Origin: Chara braunii
Lineage: Eukaryota > Streptophyta > Charophyceae > Charales > Characeae
Direction: 5' to 3'
DNA: 28,229 nt
Assembly: GCA_003427395.1 (NCBI GenBank)
Contig: BFEA01000279.1
Coordinates: forward strand, 283,317-311,545
The notes under the pieces are model-generated. The model was not told where the DNA came from. It ran no database searches and was given only the letters and a program-made list of their open reading frames with translations. The position numbers and the translations under genes are program-made. Of this stretch, positions 8,484-18,862 are shown piece after piece (the stretch's first letter is position 1; each line of letters starts with the position of its first letter).

Positions 8484-11400
8484 CTAGGAATAAGCCACGG
8501 TTTCGGCACGTTGCCATTGTTCCTCGTCTGAAGTGGAAAATTTCCACCTCTTCGTCCAAGCGCTGGAGTACCTTTCATGAAGATCAGACGCGTGACATGT
8601 AGGCAACCACCACTGTATACATAAACAACCAAAATTTGGAGAGGAACGGTCGTCGACAACCTCAGACTGTGCCCTACCTACCCAGAATGGGACACCTTGA
8701 GACACTTCTTCATCGGGTGGCTTGACAATCATAAAATCACCTTTGTTTATATGATGCCAGGGGTCGAAGTCCACTTTTGGATGACCCACCCTCGGTCCTA
8801 CATATATAAGCGAAGCCTCTAGCGAAGGAGGGTCGATTTCTTGAACTTCGACCATAGTTTCGACTGATTGTGGCCAGAAGGTGTGAGGGCAGATCTCGGG
8901 CTCGTCCGCCTCGAGGACATCCTCTTCCTCACCCTCTTCCATCTCCTTCTTCTTTTCCTCTTGCATCATATCGTCCGCCTCCACGAAGATGGCTTTCCTG
9001 TATGACAAAGCATCCTCCCGCTTTTCGACCTCCTCTTGCCTATATGTCTGCCACATGTGTCTGTGTTGTTTGAGGACGTCCATAAGTTTTTGGACACTGT
9101 CACGAGCCATCCGAAAATCTTCTTTAATGACACTGGGAATAACACATGGTTGTGGAGGGGAGGTAGGGCCTGCACACTCTCCATCCAGCGCTGGAAACAA
9201 GTGAACTGGTCTACCTTCCGGCTTCCATTCCGCATCGGTGCAGTACTTTTTGTACACCATGACGAGACTACCGTCCCGCATTAAGAACTTCAAGAGATGT
9301 GGTTTCGACACGACGACGATGCTCTTGTCGACTTATCGATCCACTACCCTGCGCCAATCGGCAATGTTGATCGAGCTCAGTGCACTTTGGCGGTATCTTG
9401 TGCGACGACTCGATAAGGGAGAACAACTGCTTCATGGTGTAAGCATCGCTGTCCTTCAACTTTTTAGAGAAAACACTAAAAGTCGCGTCTATGTCGGTAT
9501 GTGTGTGGCCAACGAGCATGAACCCCACTTCGACAGCTTCGAAAATCCCGAATTTCACGAGAAGTGAGGCCAAGCACATAAGGTGTTGGTTTTTGTTTTC
9601 CCTCCTGCAGTTGTCCGCCTGGATTCAGAGGTGACGTGACCATTTTTGTCCCGACACCTGCAACTCACATAGAGTCTGGACAACGCACGTCATGGTGTCA
9701 TCGGAACCATAGTCTGCTCGCTCTGGCCAGACCATAGAAAGGTAAATACGTGTAAACATAAATCGACGGTTTCCTGCCGTGGGCTACAACTGCTGTGAAG
9801 TTTATTTTCATCAATTGTCGTATCGACAATCCTTAGAGTGATTATACATGCCGATGTGAGGAATAATTGTCTTTTTCTTATCCATTTCGTCCACTATATG
9901 ACAGAGGTATTCCACGGGGTTCAAAATGGAACGAAGTTTCCAGTCAGCGTAATCCACACAGTGAGCGACCTGATCCAGTTGGTGTTTACGGTGCTATCAT
10001 CGAAATCCTTACGGTCACGAAGGCGAAGGGCGTTATCTCTAGCTTGTCTAAGGCGGACGCACTCGCCACACTTTGTGAACGAGTTGGATTTGGCAAGATC
10101 GGCATGCCACACGTACTTGCTCCATATGGAGTAGAAGACTTACGCCGAAACGACGTTCTGACCCTCTGCTAGTAAGTACGCCTTGATGGACTCATTGACA
10201 AGGAGCCTTGTAAAATAAGTAGGGAGCCCGACTGTAGGTCTCTGCGAGGTCCCCCTCATAACCATGTCGTTGGGCATAGCATCTCCATGTTCTTCCACGA
10301 ACCTTGTCACACGAACCAGCATGGTTACGTACTCCGATCTCAGGTTCAACAATCCCCATCGACCATGCCGGCCACGGACTACCCTGTCTGACTTGCACTT
10401 GCTACAACGAGGGTATGTGTTTCGATATATCTCAATTATTTTACACCAACCAGCGATGCACACACGGCGCTTGCACTGCACTGGTTGGACTCTTTCCAGA
10501 CCACCGTCGAGGACATTTCAATTGTCCAGGGTTTGCATCCACCGCTCGACCCTCTTTTGGAAGGATATTTCATAATAAGCTTCGCGCACTGGTTTAATAT
10601 CGTCAATGGTTAAGACCCGAAGACACTTGTTCTTACAACATTTATGCGCTGGGACGAGCGCAATGTTAGTTTCATTCAATTGACATTTGGCCCTCTTCGA
10701 ATGTTCTGACTTTCTAATCGGCCTGTTTTTTCGATTATATCTTCTCCTTTCCCCAGGTAGGGGATGAGACAAAACCTGACGAACCGCTTCGGGAGTTCCA
10801 GGATGAGTTGCAGATGGGGACCACTACGCCGCATCCATAAAATCATATCTGCCCGTGGGAGCGATCCTCAGCAAATCAGACTGGGAGGACTCAGACAAAC
10901 TGTAGAAATCTGTGTCTACAAAACCAATCTGCCAATTTCCCGTCTCACCCGTGGCTGGCATCGATAGAGCACGTACGTAGACCTGCGAACTCAACAAACC
11001 TAGGGGACAGTCAATTTTTCTGGATTCACTTGCAATTGTCTTACCTGCATCGGCACTTTCACACGGACGTTCCGTTGTCTGTTCCCGGTCAGACCCGTTT
11101 CTATAGGACGTATCGGACCGTTCCCGACCAGACCCGTTTCTATCGGGTGTACCACAGAAGTTTGTATCCACCAACGACCGACTATAGTCAAATGGTAAGG
11201 GTTGGGTAACTTCAATACTTTCACACAGCCGATCGGTTGTCCGCACGACATCTGATCCAATCGTTTCGGACACACCACAGAAATCTGTGTCCACGAATAT
11301 CAATCCACCAGGAATCGTCTGTGTATCCCGATCACGGTCAGTATCGGGGATTAGCGCTGTAGATACGCGCTGACTGTCGGGAACGTCGGTAAAGCGAACA

Positions 11401-11600
11401 ATACGATGCCGATTGGAAGTCACAGAGGAGCCGGAACAATTTGTCGGGGTCAACATAGAGAACTCCCTTTTCAAATCACGAGGTTGTTCACAGGGAGCTT
11501 CCGGACTACTCTCACAAGAACTACATTCTAGAACATCGTCTTCTCCGTATTGTCGTGACGGTGGCGGTGGCATGACATAGGGGACGGTTTGGACACCCAT
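8484..11600 (-). pseudogene. DUF7869-type protein, decayed
   Basis: Hallmarks of the DUF7869 family appear in the expected order: CC-x3-C zinc-like motif followed by R..Y....... R..RWM (HKCCKNKCL at 10621-10648), VC..GW, a second cysteine pair (FTKCGECV), IVDEMDKKKTIIPH, VVAHG, QADNCRRENKN, VGFMLVGHTHTDIDATFS (about 9460-9520), a DW/SKPHLLKF stretch, an acidic coiled segment (residues about 115-140 of the last frame) and a C-terminal GDFMIVKPPDEE...PFWVG...WWLP module. From 11600 to 9921 one frame holds with internal TAG (10824-10826), TGA (10518-10520) and TAA (10140-10142). Beyond that there are several frameshifts, a TGA just before QADNC and a TAA near 9341. DUF7869 proteins are multicopy and often transposon-like; their biochemical role is not established. 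The family match is strong by motif; loss of function is evident. Confidence 0.85.
10824..11600 (-). CDS. N-terminal Ser/acid-rich repeat region of the DUF7869-type gene
   Basis: This is the longest uninterrupted piece of that gene, 258 codons from an ATG at 11600 to a TAG that leads in frame into the zinc-like region. It is hydrophilic and probably disordered. Three degenerate modules start at residues 103 (VDTDFCG), 144 (VDTNFCG) and 228 (VDTDFYS); the first two are followed by a (L/P)CES motif at residues 125 and 180. A Pro run sits at residues 11-14. DUF7869 proteins usually begin close to the CC-x3-C motif, so this extension may be lineage-specific or a separate fused exon. If the TAG is real it could act as a stand-alone frame, but I prefer the continuous-gene reading. 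Confidence 0.55.
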   Translation of the reverse strand: MGVQTVPYVMPPPPSRQYGEDDVLECSSCESSPEAPCEQPRDLKREFSMLTPTNCSGSSVTSNRHRIVRFTDVPDSQRVSTALIPDTDRDRDTQTIPGGLIFVDTDFCGVSETIGSDVVRTTDRLCESIEVTQPLPFDYSRSLVDTNFCGTPDRNGSGRERSDTSYRNGSDREQTTERPCESADAGKTIASESRKIDCPLGLLSSQVYVRALSMPATGETGNWQIGFVDTDFYSLSESSQSDLLRIAPTGRYDFMDAA

Positions 11601-11888
11601 TTGAAGAGACGACTTGCACGAAAACTGTACAACAAGAAAATCATGTCAACGTACAACGAAGTCAGGGAAAGAAACATGAGGGAGCAAACTCGCATTTCTA
11701 ATATTTATCACAAAACAATGAGACAACAGTATTTGAATCCATTTTTTTTTCTTGGGCTCGTGCAATCTATATATGTGCGAGTTTATTCGCTCTTTAACTA
11801 ACCAGGGACGCCGTGGCACTTCCGGACCCTGATTTAAAGATCAAGTGGTCTCACAAGTCCGACTACTCATCCACTCGTTCTCGTGTGC
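11601..11888. other. Intergenic DNA upstream of the DUF7869-type gene
   Basis: AT-rich toward 11790. No TATA box on the minus strand at a convincing distance from 11600 was found by eye. A short plus-strand frame at 11589-11801 overlaps the gene start and looks like chance. Confidence 0.4.
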
Positions 11889-12860
11889 GAGTTGAAGGAC
11901 TGTTTTTCCTTATTGTTAGTTTAACGTGCAAGCGGTTTAGATTAGTCCGAGTGAACTCACACTTTCTCTCCGGTGCAAGTTGATTGTCACTCTTGGCGGA
12001 GAAGGTCTTATTTATGCAAGAATACAAGTGCGAGTTGGATCAAACTTATTGACCATGCAATACGAAACAGGTCCGTGGCAGTTTACCAACGAATCGATTA
12101 GCAAATAAAATAAGGGGCATACTTGCTTTCAGGCGAGAGTACAACTGCACGTAATTGGGACACCGATTCACAATACAATAAAATTTAAGACCGAATAGGC
12201 TCGCACGTAGAGTACGGATGGTTTGTCGCATTTTTTTGACTCGGACTTATGCACGATACATGTGCAAATACATTCGTGGCTGGTTCAACGCCAAATAGAC
12301 TCGCACATTAAAAGCGTAACATGGAGATCATTTCGGCGAGAGTACAAGTGCGAGTTGATCCGGACATTCACCATACAGTAAGAAATAAGACTCCTGGTTA
12401 GTTCAAAAGCGAGTAAATTCGCACGTACAAACGTGCGTCGCGAGTTGACTGAGACTTATACCGTGTACAATTGGAAATAGATTCCTTGTTGGTTCAACGA
12501 CAAATAGACTCGGACATTGAATGCAACTGCGAGTAGATTCAGATTTATTCGCCATACAGTAAGAAATTAAGTTGATGGTTGGTTCAAGAGCGAATAGATT
12601 CGTACTTGAAATGAACATTTCCATTGTATAGTAAGAAATTTTGGGGCCTGGTTGGTTGAAGACCGAATAAATTCGCACTTAAAATGAGCATTTCGGTTTC
12701 GAAACTAAGAGTGCAAGTACGAGTTTATTCGGACTTATTCACCGTATAATAAGCAATTAGTTTCCCTGTTGGTTCAAGAGCGAGTAAATTCGCACATAGA
12801 AAACGACTTCCTTTTGTTTTGGCTGAGATGAAGCGCGAGTTTACTCAGATTTGTTCACCA
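11889..12860. repeat. Degenerate ~115 bp tandem array
   Basis: About seven units share the order 'gcgagtt.a..c.gacttatt.acc.ta.a.taagaaat', a variable link, 'ttggttggttca..agcgaataaattcgcac' and a short A-rich link. Divergence between units is high. Each unit contributes the half-sites of the dispersed semi-palindrome, for example around 12410, 12665 and 12780. No gene is visible in this kilobase. Confidence 0.8.
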
Positions 12861-12977
12861 CACTTATTTCGATTTCGAAACCGCGGGCATATCCGATAAG
12901 CATTCTTGTACGTACGCAACTCCAATCCACGAATCTCACAACTGCAAGCATATCTGACAATTATGTAGTCTATAGGC

Positions 12978-14200
12978 AACTCCATGTATGTTTATTTAGA
13001 TATAATGCATCAGGGATTAGTTCAAAATTAGCTCGATACATCGTGTTAAATGCATTGAGCTTGTTTCGTACGATTCGATAATGATGGACTGCTACACAAA
13101 TGGCGGAGTACAACTACAGTACAATGGGTCGATTGGTCAACGATGACGCAAAGATGCAGACAGATGGAGAAAGGTGGCAGAACGATGGGGATAGATGCAC
13201 AAAGATGGCACGACGATGGAGAGAGATCGAGAAACGATGGAGAAAGATTGTGCGCCGATGGGGAAAAATGGCTCGCCAATCGAGAGAGCAGACATAACGA
13301 TGGTTGGCGATGGCGCACAACTGCAGAGATCTGGTGCAGCGATGGTTAGCGATGGCAGGCCGACTGAGAGATCTGGTGCAGCGATGGTTAGCGATGGAGC
13401 AACGATGAAGATAGATGGCGCAGGATCGCCGCATATCTCACTATTGACCAAAACAACATCATTTAAAGGCTAACTAATGTTTTAGATATGATGCATCCGA
13501 CATCGGTTCAAAATTAGCTTAATCAAAGCTATATTCGTCGTGTTAATCCTTCATTACGTAAACTTGACGCTTGTTTCATGTGATTCTACAATGATGGGCG
13601 ACTGCACCGACGACAGACTAAAACGATAATACAATGGCCATTGAGAGTGATCACACAGCGATGGAGAGAAAATGCACAGCGTTGAAGAGAAATCGTGCAG
13701 CGATGGAGAGGAGATCGAGCAGGAGCTATGGAGAGAGATGGCGCAGCGATGGAGAGAGTCCGCGATGCAGAAACACAAGTGGAGATGGATAGGGAACGCG
13801 CAGCGATGGAGAGAGATCACGCAAGAGCGATGGAGAGAGATAGCGGATCGATGGAGAGAGATCGCGCAGGATTGACGAAGAGAGATCGCGCAGAGATGGA
13901 GAGAGTCCGTGATGGAGAAAGATGGCGCAGCGATAGAGAGAGATGGGGCAGGATATGGCCCAACTCTACGATGGCAGCGATAGTGATGGCCAGCTCTGCG
14001 ACGATAGGGATAGCGATGGCCAGCGCTGCGATGACAGGGATAGCGATGGAGAGAGATGCCGCTACAACGGAATGGATAACGATGGCCAACGCTGCGATGG
14101 CACCGATAACGATGGCGAGCGCTGCGATGGTGGCGATAGCGATAGTGATTGCCAGCGCTGCGATGGAGGATATAGCCGTGCGCAGCGATGGTGATGAGCT
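12978..14200. repeat. Duplicated block with GATGG-rich minisatellites
   Basis: Two blocks have the same structure. A lead ('gatat.atgcatc....ttcaaaattagct', 'cgtgttaa', 'gcttgttt..t..gattc.a.aatgatgg.c') occurs at 12985-13130 and at 13485-13640. Each is followed by a GATGG-based array: 13140-13420 (units 'gatggngagagat' and a 40 bp 'gcagcgatggttagcgatgg' type) and 13640-14200 (21 bp-like 'gcgatggagagagatcgcgca', then 27-30 bp 'gcgatggccagcgctgcgat'). The long open frames on both strands here are repeat translations rich in R/E/W or A/M. Confidence 0.9.
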
Positions 14201-14838
14201 AAGTGCATCGACGAGTGTGGCGATGACGAGCGTGGGAATGGATGCGATTCCGTTCGCAAGCGCAGCGTTGGTTCAAAATAGAGCGATTGCGGGCATTCGC
14301 TATCCAATGCTGTTGACATTTGCAAAATTCACAATGTCTGCCATACCATAATTTTGTCGGTTTCCAGTCCTGACCTTGGGTTTAACGAACCGCCGCACTG
14401 GGGTTTCGGGAGCGTTCTGAATTGTGCCTCGGCGCGCAACGGACCGTCGCTCCTGGCGTCGGTGCGTAACGAACGGCTGCGGTGCGATTATTGCGCCTGA
14501 CCTCGAGGGGTAACGAAACTCCACTTTGTACGTCGGATCATGACGATCGACGACCGAGACTACGACAACGAAAATGACCTAGACTGTCCCTTGCTTTCTG
14601 GAAAGGTCATATCAATGCACGTTGGAGTTGGCGGAGAATTTGGGGCCTTTGACATGCCAGTGGCTTCGTTGATCCGCGTAGTTGAATTTCGTAGATCGAC
14701 GAGCAGCAATTTACGGTACCTATGATCTTTCGAGTCCCAACTTGTCCTTACCGTTTTATACGCCCTGGCGTCTTATAGGCCCTGACGTCCTATTGGCCCT
14801 TCTGTGCGATATCTGGAGAGTTCCTCTGGGCGGAAAAG
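14201..14838. other. No gene seen; short repeats of 'ccctggcgtcttatagg'
   Basis: A 61-codon frame at 14540-14725 starts with ATG and is acidic at its N-terminus but has no recognisable motif. At 14755-14800 the words 'ttatacgccctggcgtc', 'ttataggccctgacgtc' and 'ctattggccc' form a small tandem repeat just upstream of the TATA box. Confidence 0.5.
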
Positions 14839-14847
14839 TATAAAAGG
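14839..14847 (+). promoter_or_regulatory. Candidate TATA box
   Basis: TATAAAAGG matches the eukaryotic TATA consensus well and sits in a GC-rich context (GCGGAAAAG before, GCGTTGCCGCCC after), unlike the chance TATA strings of the AT-rich tracts. A start would be expected near 14870. The downstream sequence is duplicated repeat DNA with only a Ser/Arg-rich frame, so it could drive a non-coding transcript or be a relic promoter of a mobile element. Confidence 0.4.
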
Positions 14848-14885
14848 CGTTGCCGCCCTCGTTGTATCTCTTTTGTTGTCTGCCA

Positions 14886-15345
14886 GCTCCACAGGTGAAG
14901 TCACGCTATGGCTACCTCACTCGTGTTGATATCTTGTCTTCACCCACCACGTCCTTCTGCCATATCCAGTTCGCTCTTCGTAGCGCGACTTCCATTCGCC
15001 ATAGCCGGTTCGCTTTTCGTAACTCGATTTCCCTCGGCCATAGCTGGTTTCGTCGTCGTACGTCCATATCCGTCCGACTTCCGTCGTTCACACAACGCTG
15101 TACGAAGGTGAAATGCTATATCAGTTGTCCTAACTGCGTCCCATGTCCGAACAGATTCCCGGATGCCCTGTCTGCGCCGCATGTTGAAACCCGAATCAGT
15201 TCCCGGTTTTGTTGTTTCGCAGCTCCACAGGTCAAGTCGCACTATCGCCACCGCCCGCGTTCTGATATGATATTTTCTTCGCCCTCCACCTCCGTCCGCC
15301 ATAGCCAATCCGCCCTTCGTAGCTCGATTTCCTTTCGCTGAAGCT
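14886..15345. repeat. ~335 bp direct repeat with inner ~40 bp units
   Basis: GCTCCACAGGT(G/C)AAGTC at 14886 recurs near 15221. Each is followed by 'ctcgt/cgcgttgat.t', 'ctt...ccac..c.tccgccata.cc..t.cgc.cttcgtagc' and a 'cgatttcc' word. Inside the first copy the unit 'gccatagc.ggttcgc.ttcgtaactcgatttccct' repeats about three times. The 163-codon frame over it begins with TTG and translates these repeats. Confidence 0.75.
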
Positions 15346-15369
15346 GAACTTCCACGCTATAAAGCTGTC

Positions 15370-15690
15370 AGGATATTGTTTGTATATATATGTATATATA
15401 TAGCAGCACACACTCGTCAGTGCCCTTGTTGAACGACGAATCAATTCCCGATTTTCGTTCATGTGTCCCTTGTGAGGTCGCCGACCTGGGATATCTATAT
15501 ATATACATACACGTATATATATACATGTACTCGACTCTCTCTCTCTCTCTCTATAAGGTCGAATCAATTCGCAGTTTTTGTTAAATATATATATGTACAG
15601 ACACTCGTCCGTGCCGCTTCTATAAGGCCGAATTAATCCGAAGTTTCTGTTCTTCAGTGCCACTTCCATAAGGCCGAAATAGTTCACACT
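15370..15690. repeat. TA/CT microsatellites with semi-palindrome copies
   Basis: TA-rich tracts lie at 15380-15402, 15492-15525 and 15586-15596, and a CT run at 15537-15553. Interleaved are phrases of the type 'cactcgtc.gtgcc.ctt....ataaggccgaattaattcgcagttt', near 15410, 15560, 15605 and 15665. Confidence 0.75.
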
Positions 15691-15749
15691 TTGCGACCCA
15701 CAGTGGGGTTTCGGGAGTTGACACCCTTCGGTGATATGATTAACAGGTG

Positions 15750-15924
15750 CAGATATTTTCAGGTCTCCTTTCCATGTAGTTCGACCACTTTCGGTTACTA
15801 CACCACTTTCAGATTGTGTGTGGATCTATACATGGGGTTGTCTGAAACCGCCTTCAGGCAGTTCAACCACTTCAGGTTGATACACCACTTTCAGATTGCC
15901 TATAGATCCATTGCAAATAGTGGG
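15750..15924. repeat. Diverged leader of the inverted-repeat array
   Basis: 'ttacaccactttcagattg' with a following 'atagatccat/tggatctata' word occurs twice about 82 bp apart (near 15800 and 15880), with TCTGAAACCGCCTTCAGGCA between them. It resembles half-units of the adjoining array without the palindromic centre. Confidence 0.6.
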
Positions 15925-16825
15925 ATGGGGGTACCTGAAACCCCTTTCAGGAGCTTCAGCCACTTCAGCGGTTTCAGGTGCCCAATTGAAATTCATGAAA
16001 TGACCCGAAGTGGCTGAAGCTTCTGAAAGGGGTTTCACGTACCCCCATCCAACCATTTGGATGGGGGTACCTGAAACCCCTTTCAAAAGCTTCAACCACT
16101 TCAGCGGTTTCAGATCCCCACGTGAAATTCCTGAAATAACCTGAAGTGGTTGAAGCTTCTGAAAGGGGTTTCAGGTACCCCCATCCAAATGGTTGGATGG
16201 GGGTACCTGAAACCCCTTTCAGAAGCTTCGGCCACTTCAGCGGTTTCATGTCCCTACCTCAAATTCCTTAAAGGACCTGAAGTGGCTGAAGCTTCTCAAA
16301 GGGGCTCAAGGTACCCCCATCCAACCATTTGGATGGGGGTACCTGAAACCCCTTTAAGAAGCTTCAGCCACTTCAGCGGTTTCAGGTCCCCACCTCAAAT
16401 TCCTTAAATGACCTGAAGTGGTTGAAGCTTCTGAAAGGGGTTTCAGGTACCCCCATCCAAATGGTTAGATGGGGGTACATGAAACTCCTTTAGAAGCTTC
16501 AGCCACTTCAAAGGTTTCAGGTCCCCACCTGAAATTCCTGAAATGACCTAAAGTGACTGAAGTTTCTGAAAGGGGTTTCAGGTACCTCCATCCAAATGGT
16601 TGGATGGGGGTACCTGAAACCTCTTTCAAAAACTTCAGCTACTTCAGCGGTTTCAGGTCCCCACCTCAAATTCTTGAAATAAGCTGAAGTGGCCGAAGCT
16701 TCTGAAAGGGCTTTCAGGTACCTTCATCCAACCATTTGGATGGGGGTACCTGAAACCCCATTCAGAAGCTTCAACTACTTCAGAGGTTTCAAGTCCCCAT
16801 TTGAAATTCCTGACATGACTTGAAG
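15925..16825. repeat. 136 bp array of alternating inverted repeats
   Basis: Six palindrome centres of the type CCATCC-AACCATTT-GGATGG lie near 16054, 16190, 16327, 16463, 16598 and 16734, spaced 135-137 bp. Around each centre, arms of about 45 bp pair: TGAAGTGGCTGAAGCTTC, TGAAAGGGGTTTCAGGTACC and CCCCATCC on one side and the reverse complement on the other. Between centres lies a less symmetric spacer with TTTCAGGTCCCCACCT. The centre alternates between AACCATTT and AAATGGTT in several neighbours. The transcribed array could fold into a chain of long hairpins. Near-identical frames on both strands follow from the symmetry and are not genes. Confidence 0.95.
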
Positions 16826-16842
16826 TGGCTGAAAAAACAGGC

Positions 16843-16860
16843 AAAAAAAAAAAAAAAAAA
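16843..16860. repeat. A18 tract at the array end
   Basis: Eighteen A bases directly follow the last array unit, then 'caacaacataaaac'. This could be a poly-A-like end of a retroposed sequence or a slippage tract; no target-site duplication was found by eye. Confidence 0.7.
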
Positions 16861-16984
16861 CAACAACATAAAACTTATCCTGCCAACCACCAGAAACCTC
16901 TAAAATGCCCGTAAGTGTCTTCAAGTCATTTCAACGGTTTCAGACCACTTCACAATCTTTCATTCTGAAATTTCAGGTAGCTGT

Positions 16985-17600
16985 TAACCGCGAGTGGCCC
17001 CTTGTATCAAGAAATCTGAATTAGCTCGCACTTTGTCGACAGCTAGTGGGACATGTTTCAGGTCTTCGTGTCCAAAATTGCGGATTAGACGCCTTGTTCC
17101 TGAAAGTAGGCTCTTCATTTCATGAAGACAAGACACCTCTTTCCCGAAAGTAAGCTCTTTCCTGAAAGTAGGCTCTTCATTTCCAGAACTGTGAGTTGTT
17201 GCCCTTCGTTTCCAGAACTCCGAGTCAGTGCACACTTTTCGACACGCGTGTTGCACGTGTTTCAGGTCTTCATTTAGACAACTTTGAGTTAGTTCGCACT
17301 TTCTTCAAGATAAACCGCGTCTTTCTTGAACGCGAGTTCCTTGTTTTCGGAACTCCCAGTTCGAAATGTTGTTTTTTCTCTATAATTGCGAGTTAGTTTG
17401 CACTTATCGGTAGCCATGCGGTAAGTGTTGTAGAGGTCTTTATTTCCGCAACTCCAAGTTGGTTCGCACTTTCACTAAGATAAGCCACCTCTTTCTTCAT
17501 CTCCAGGATTGCGAGTTGTTTCACTTCGCCACAGTAGTATTGTCTTCGTTCTCACAACTCCGAGTTAGTTCGCACTTTGCAGTCGTGCTCTTAGGAAAAC
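16985..17600. repeat. Degenerate minisatellite with 'aactccgagttagttcgcacttt'-type units
   Basis: Repeated phrases are 'tcttc.tttcc.gaactccgagtt', 'agttcgcactttc' and 'aagata.accgcgtctttctt'. Good matches of the semi-palindrome lie at 17280-17302, 17384-17406, 17450-17472 and 17556-17578. 'ctcttcattt' plus 'cctgaaagtaggctctt' repeats three times at 17095-17185. It ends about 70 bp before the ATG of the ParB-like gene. Confidence 0.8.
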
Positions 17601-18862
17601 CTTGTCGCTTTCTCCCGGTCATCCGGTTTAGTCTAGGCTCGGGCATATTGGTGTCAGGTCGGGAGTAAAATGGCGCCCGCGAAGAACACATCGACAAGCG
17701 CTGGGCCGTCTGCCCCCGGGAAGGGACCACCTGTTCAACAATCTACTCCTCAGTATTTCCATACGAGGGATGCACAATGGTTTTTAGACTTCGATGTTGA
17801 CGGGAGACTTGTTGGGCCAGTTGTTTTTATGCGGCACGCTGCCTTTCCGGATACTAAGGGAGAAGACCACGTCCATCCTATCGGTACCATCCTTTCATCC
17901 CAGAAACAGTCTGGAGGCTTGCTCAACCTGCAGACTAACATCTTTTACGACCAATGCAGACTGCCTTTGAAAGGTGTTAAGGGTGTGATATGCCGATCAA
18001 GAATTTCGCGGGGTATGACTCGAACATGCTACGCTGCCGTCACTTCAAACGACTTTACGATGGCAAAACAGGCCTCTTCCACCGCAAGTGGAATATCTCA
18101 ATCTTGCGCTGAACGTGGCGAAAGAGCATCCGATTCTTCCGCGAGAATATGTTTTCCGGCTTCTGCCAGCCCATGAGGGGTCGTCCAGCTTGGCTCAAGA
18201 AACCCCTGTGACGACAGTGGGGCACGAAAGTGTGATTCACGACACTGACGGTCAGGGCGTGGGGCACGCACGCATTATTCAAACGTAGGTTGGCTCGGAT
18301 GTTCCTGGGAACACGTTTGGCTTGCAACCTCCGGATCCAAGGGCTCACCGGGTCGGTACTCCGAAAATCCTCAAGTTCGTTTACCAGGGTGACACGTATT
18401 CCCTTGGAGATGAGGCGAGAAGAGAATCCGGCAGTTCAGGTCAAGAGGTTTGAGGGAATGAGGTTGAAGGGATGGGCGCTGTACGCGACAGCTCCGGCGG
18501 GGAGCCGACTTCTTCAGAGAAGAAGCGCAAGTGACAGAAGACTGTGCGAGAAGAGGTAACGGAATGAACCTGACGCATGAAGAGGATGAAAGGATACTCG
18601 GAGCCGATGATTGGCTGGGACGAAGGTGGCGCCGGAGAACGTGCCTCGGGAAAGAGGACACCATGGATGTGTGGCGGATAAGAACAAGGAATCAGAAAGA
18701 GGCAGTCAAAGCAAGTGGGTGCAACAACAAGTAAGAAAGCAAAGAGGTCCGGCGGTTTGACCATCCGCGAAGGACAAGATATGGGTGAAGGATATTCGGC
18801 TCGTCTAGGCATTGCGGCCGCTAGAGAACCTTCAGAGAAATCTAAAAGGATTGGCAGCTGAA

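Noticed and set aside
10130-10145. GTAAGT after codon NVVSA in the DUF7869-type gene as an intron start
   Set aside because: The sequence directly after it (VFYSIWSKY and FTKCGECV in the same frame) is family-like coding, so no intron is needed.
13695-14351. 218-codon plus-strand frame rich in MERD and ASAAM repeats, and its minus-strand partners
   Set aside because: All frames across the GATGG arrays stay open because the unit lacks stops; composition follows the repeat unit.
14850-15341. 163-codon Ser/Arg-rich frame after the TATA box
   Set aside because: It starts at TTG, covers a duplicated repeat, and contains repeated phrases at the DNA period; no domain.
15826-16407. Near-identical frames on both strands (KPLSEAS..., LLKGVSGTPIQ...)
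   Set aside because: The DNA is an inverted-repeat array, so both strands give the same translation; no sign of a protein outside the symmetry.
15925-16825. CRISPR-like array
   Set aside because: Units are 136 bp, degenerate and palindromic, with no unique spacers of uniform length and no associated genes.
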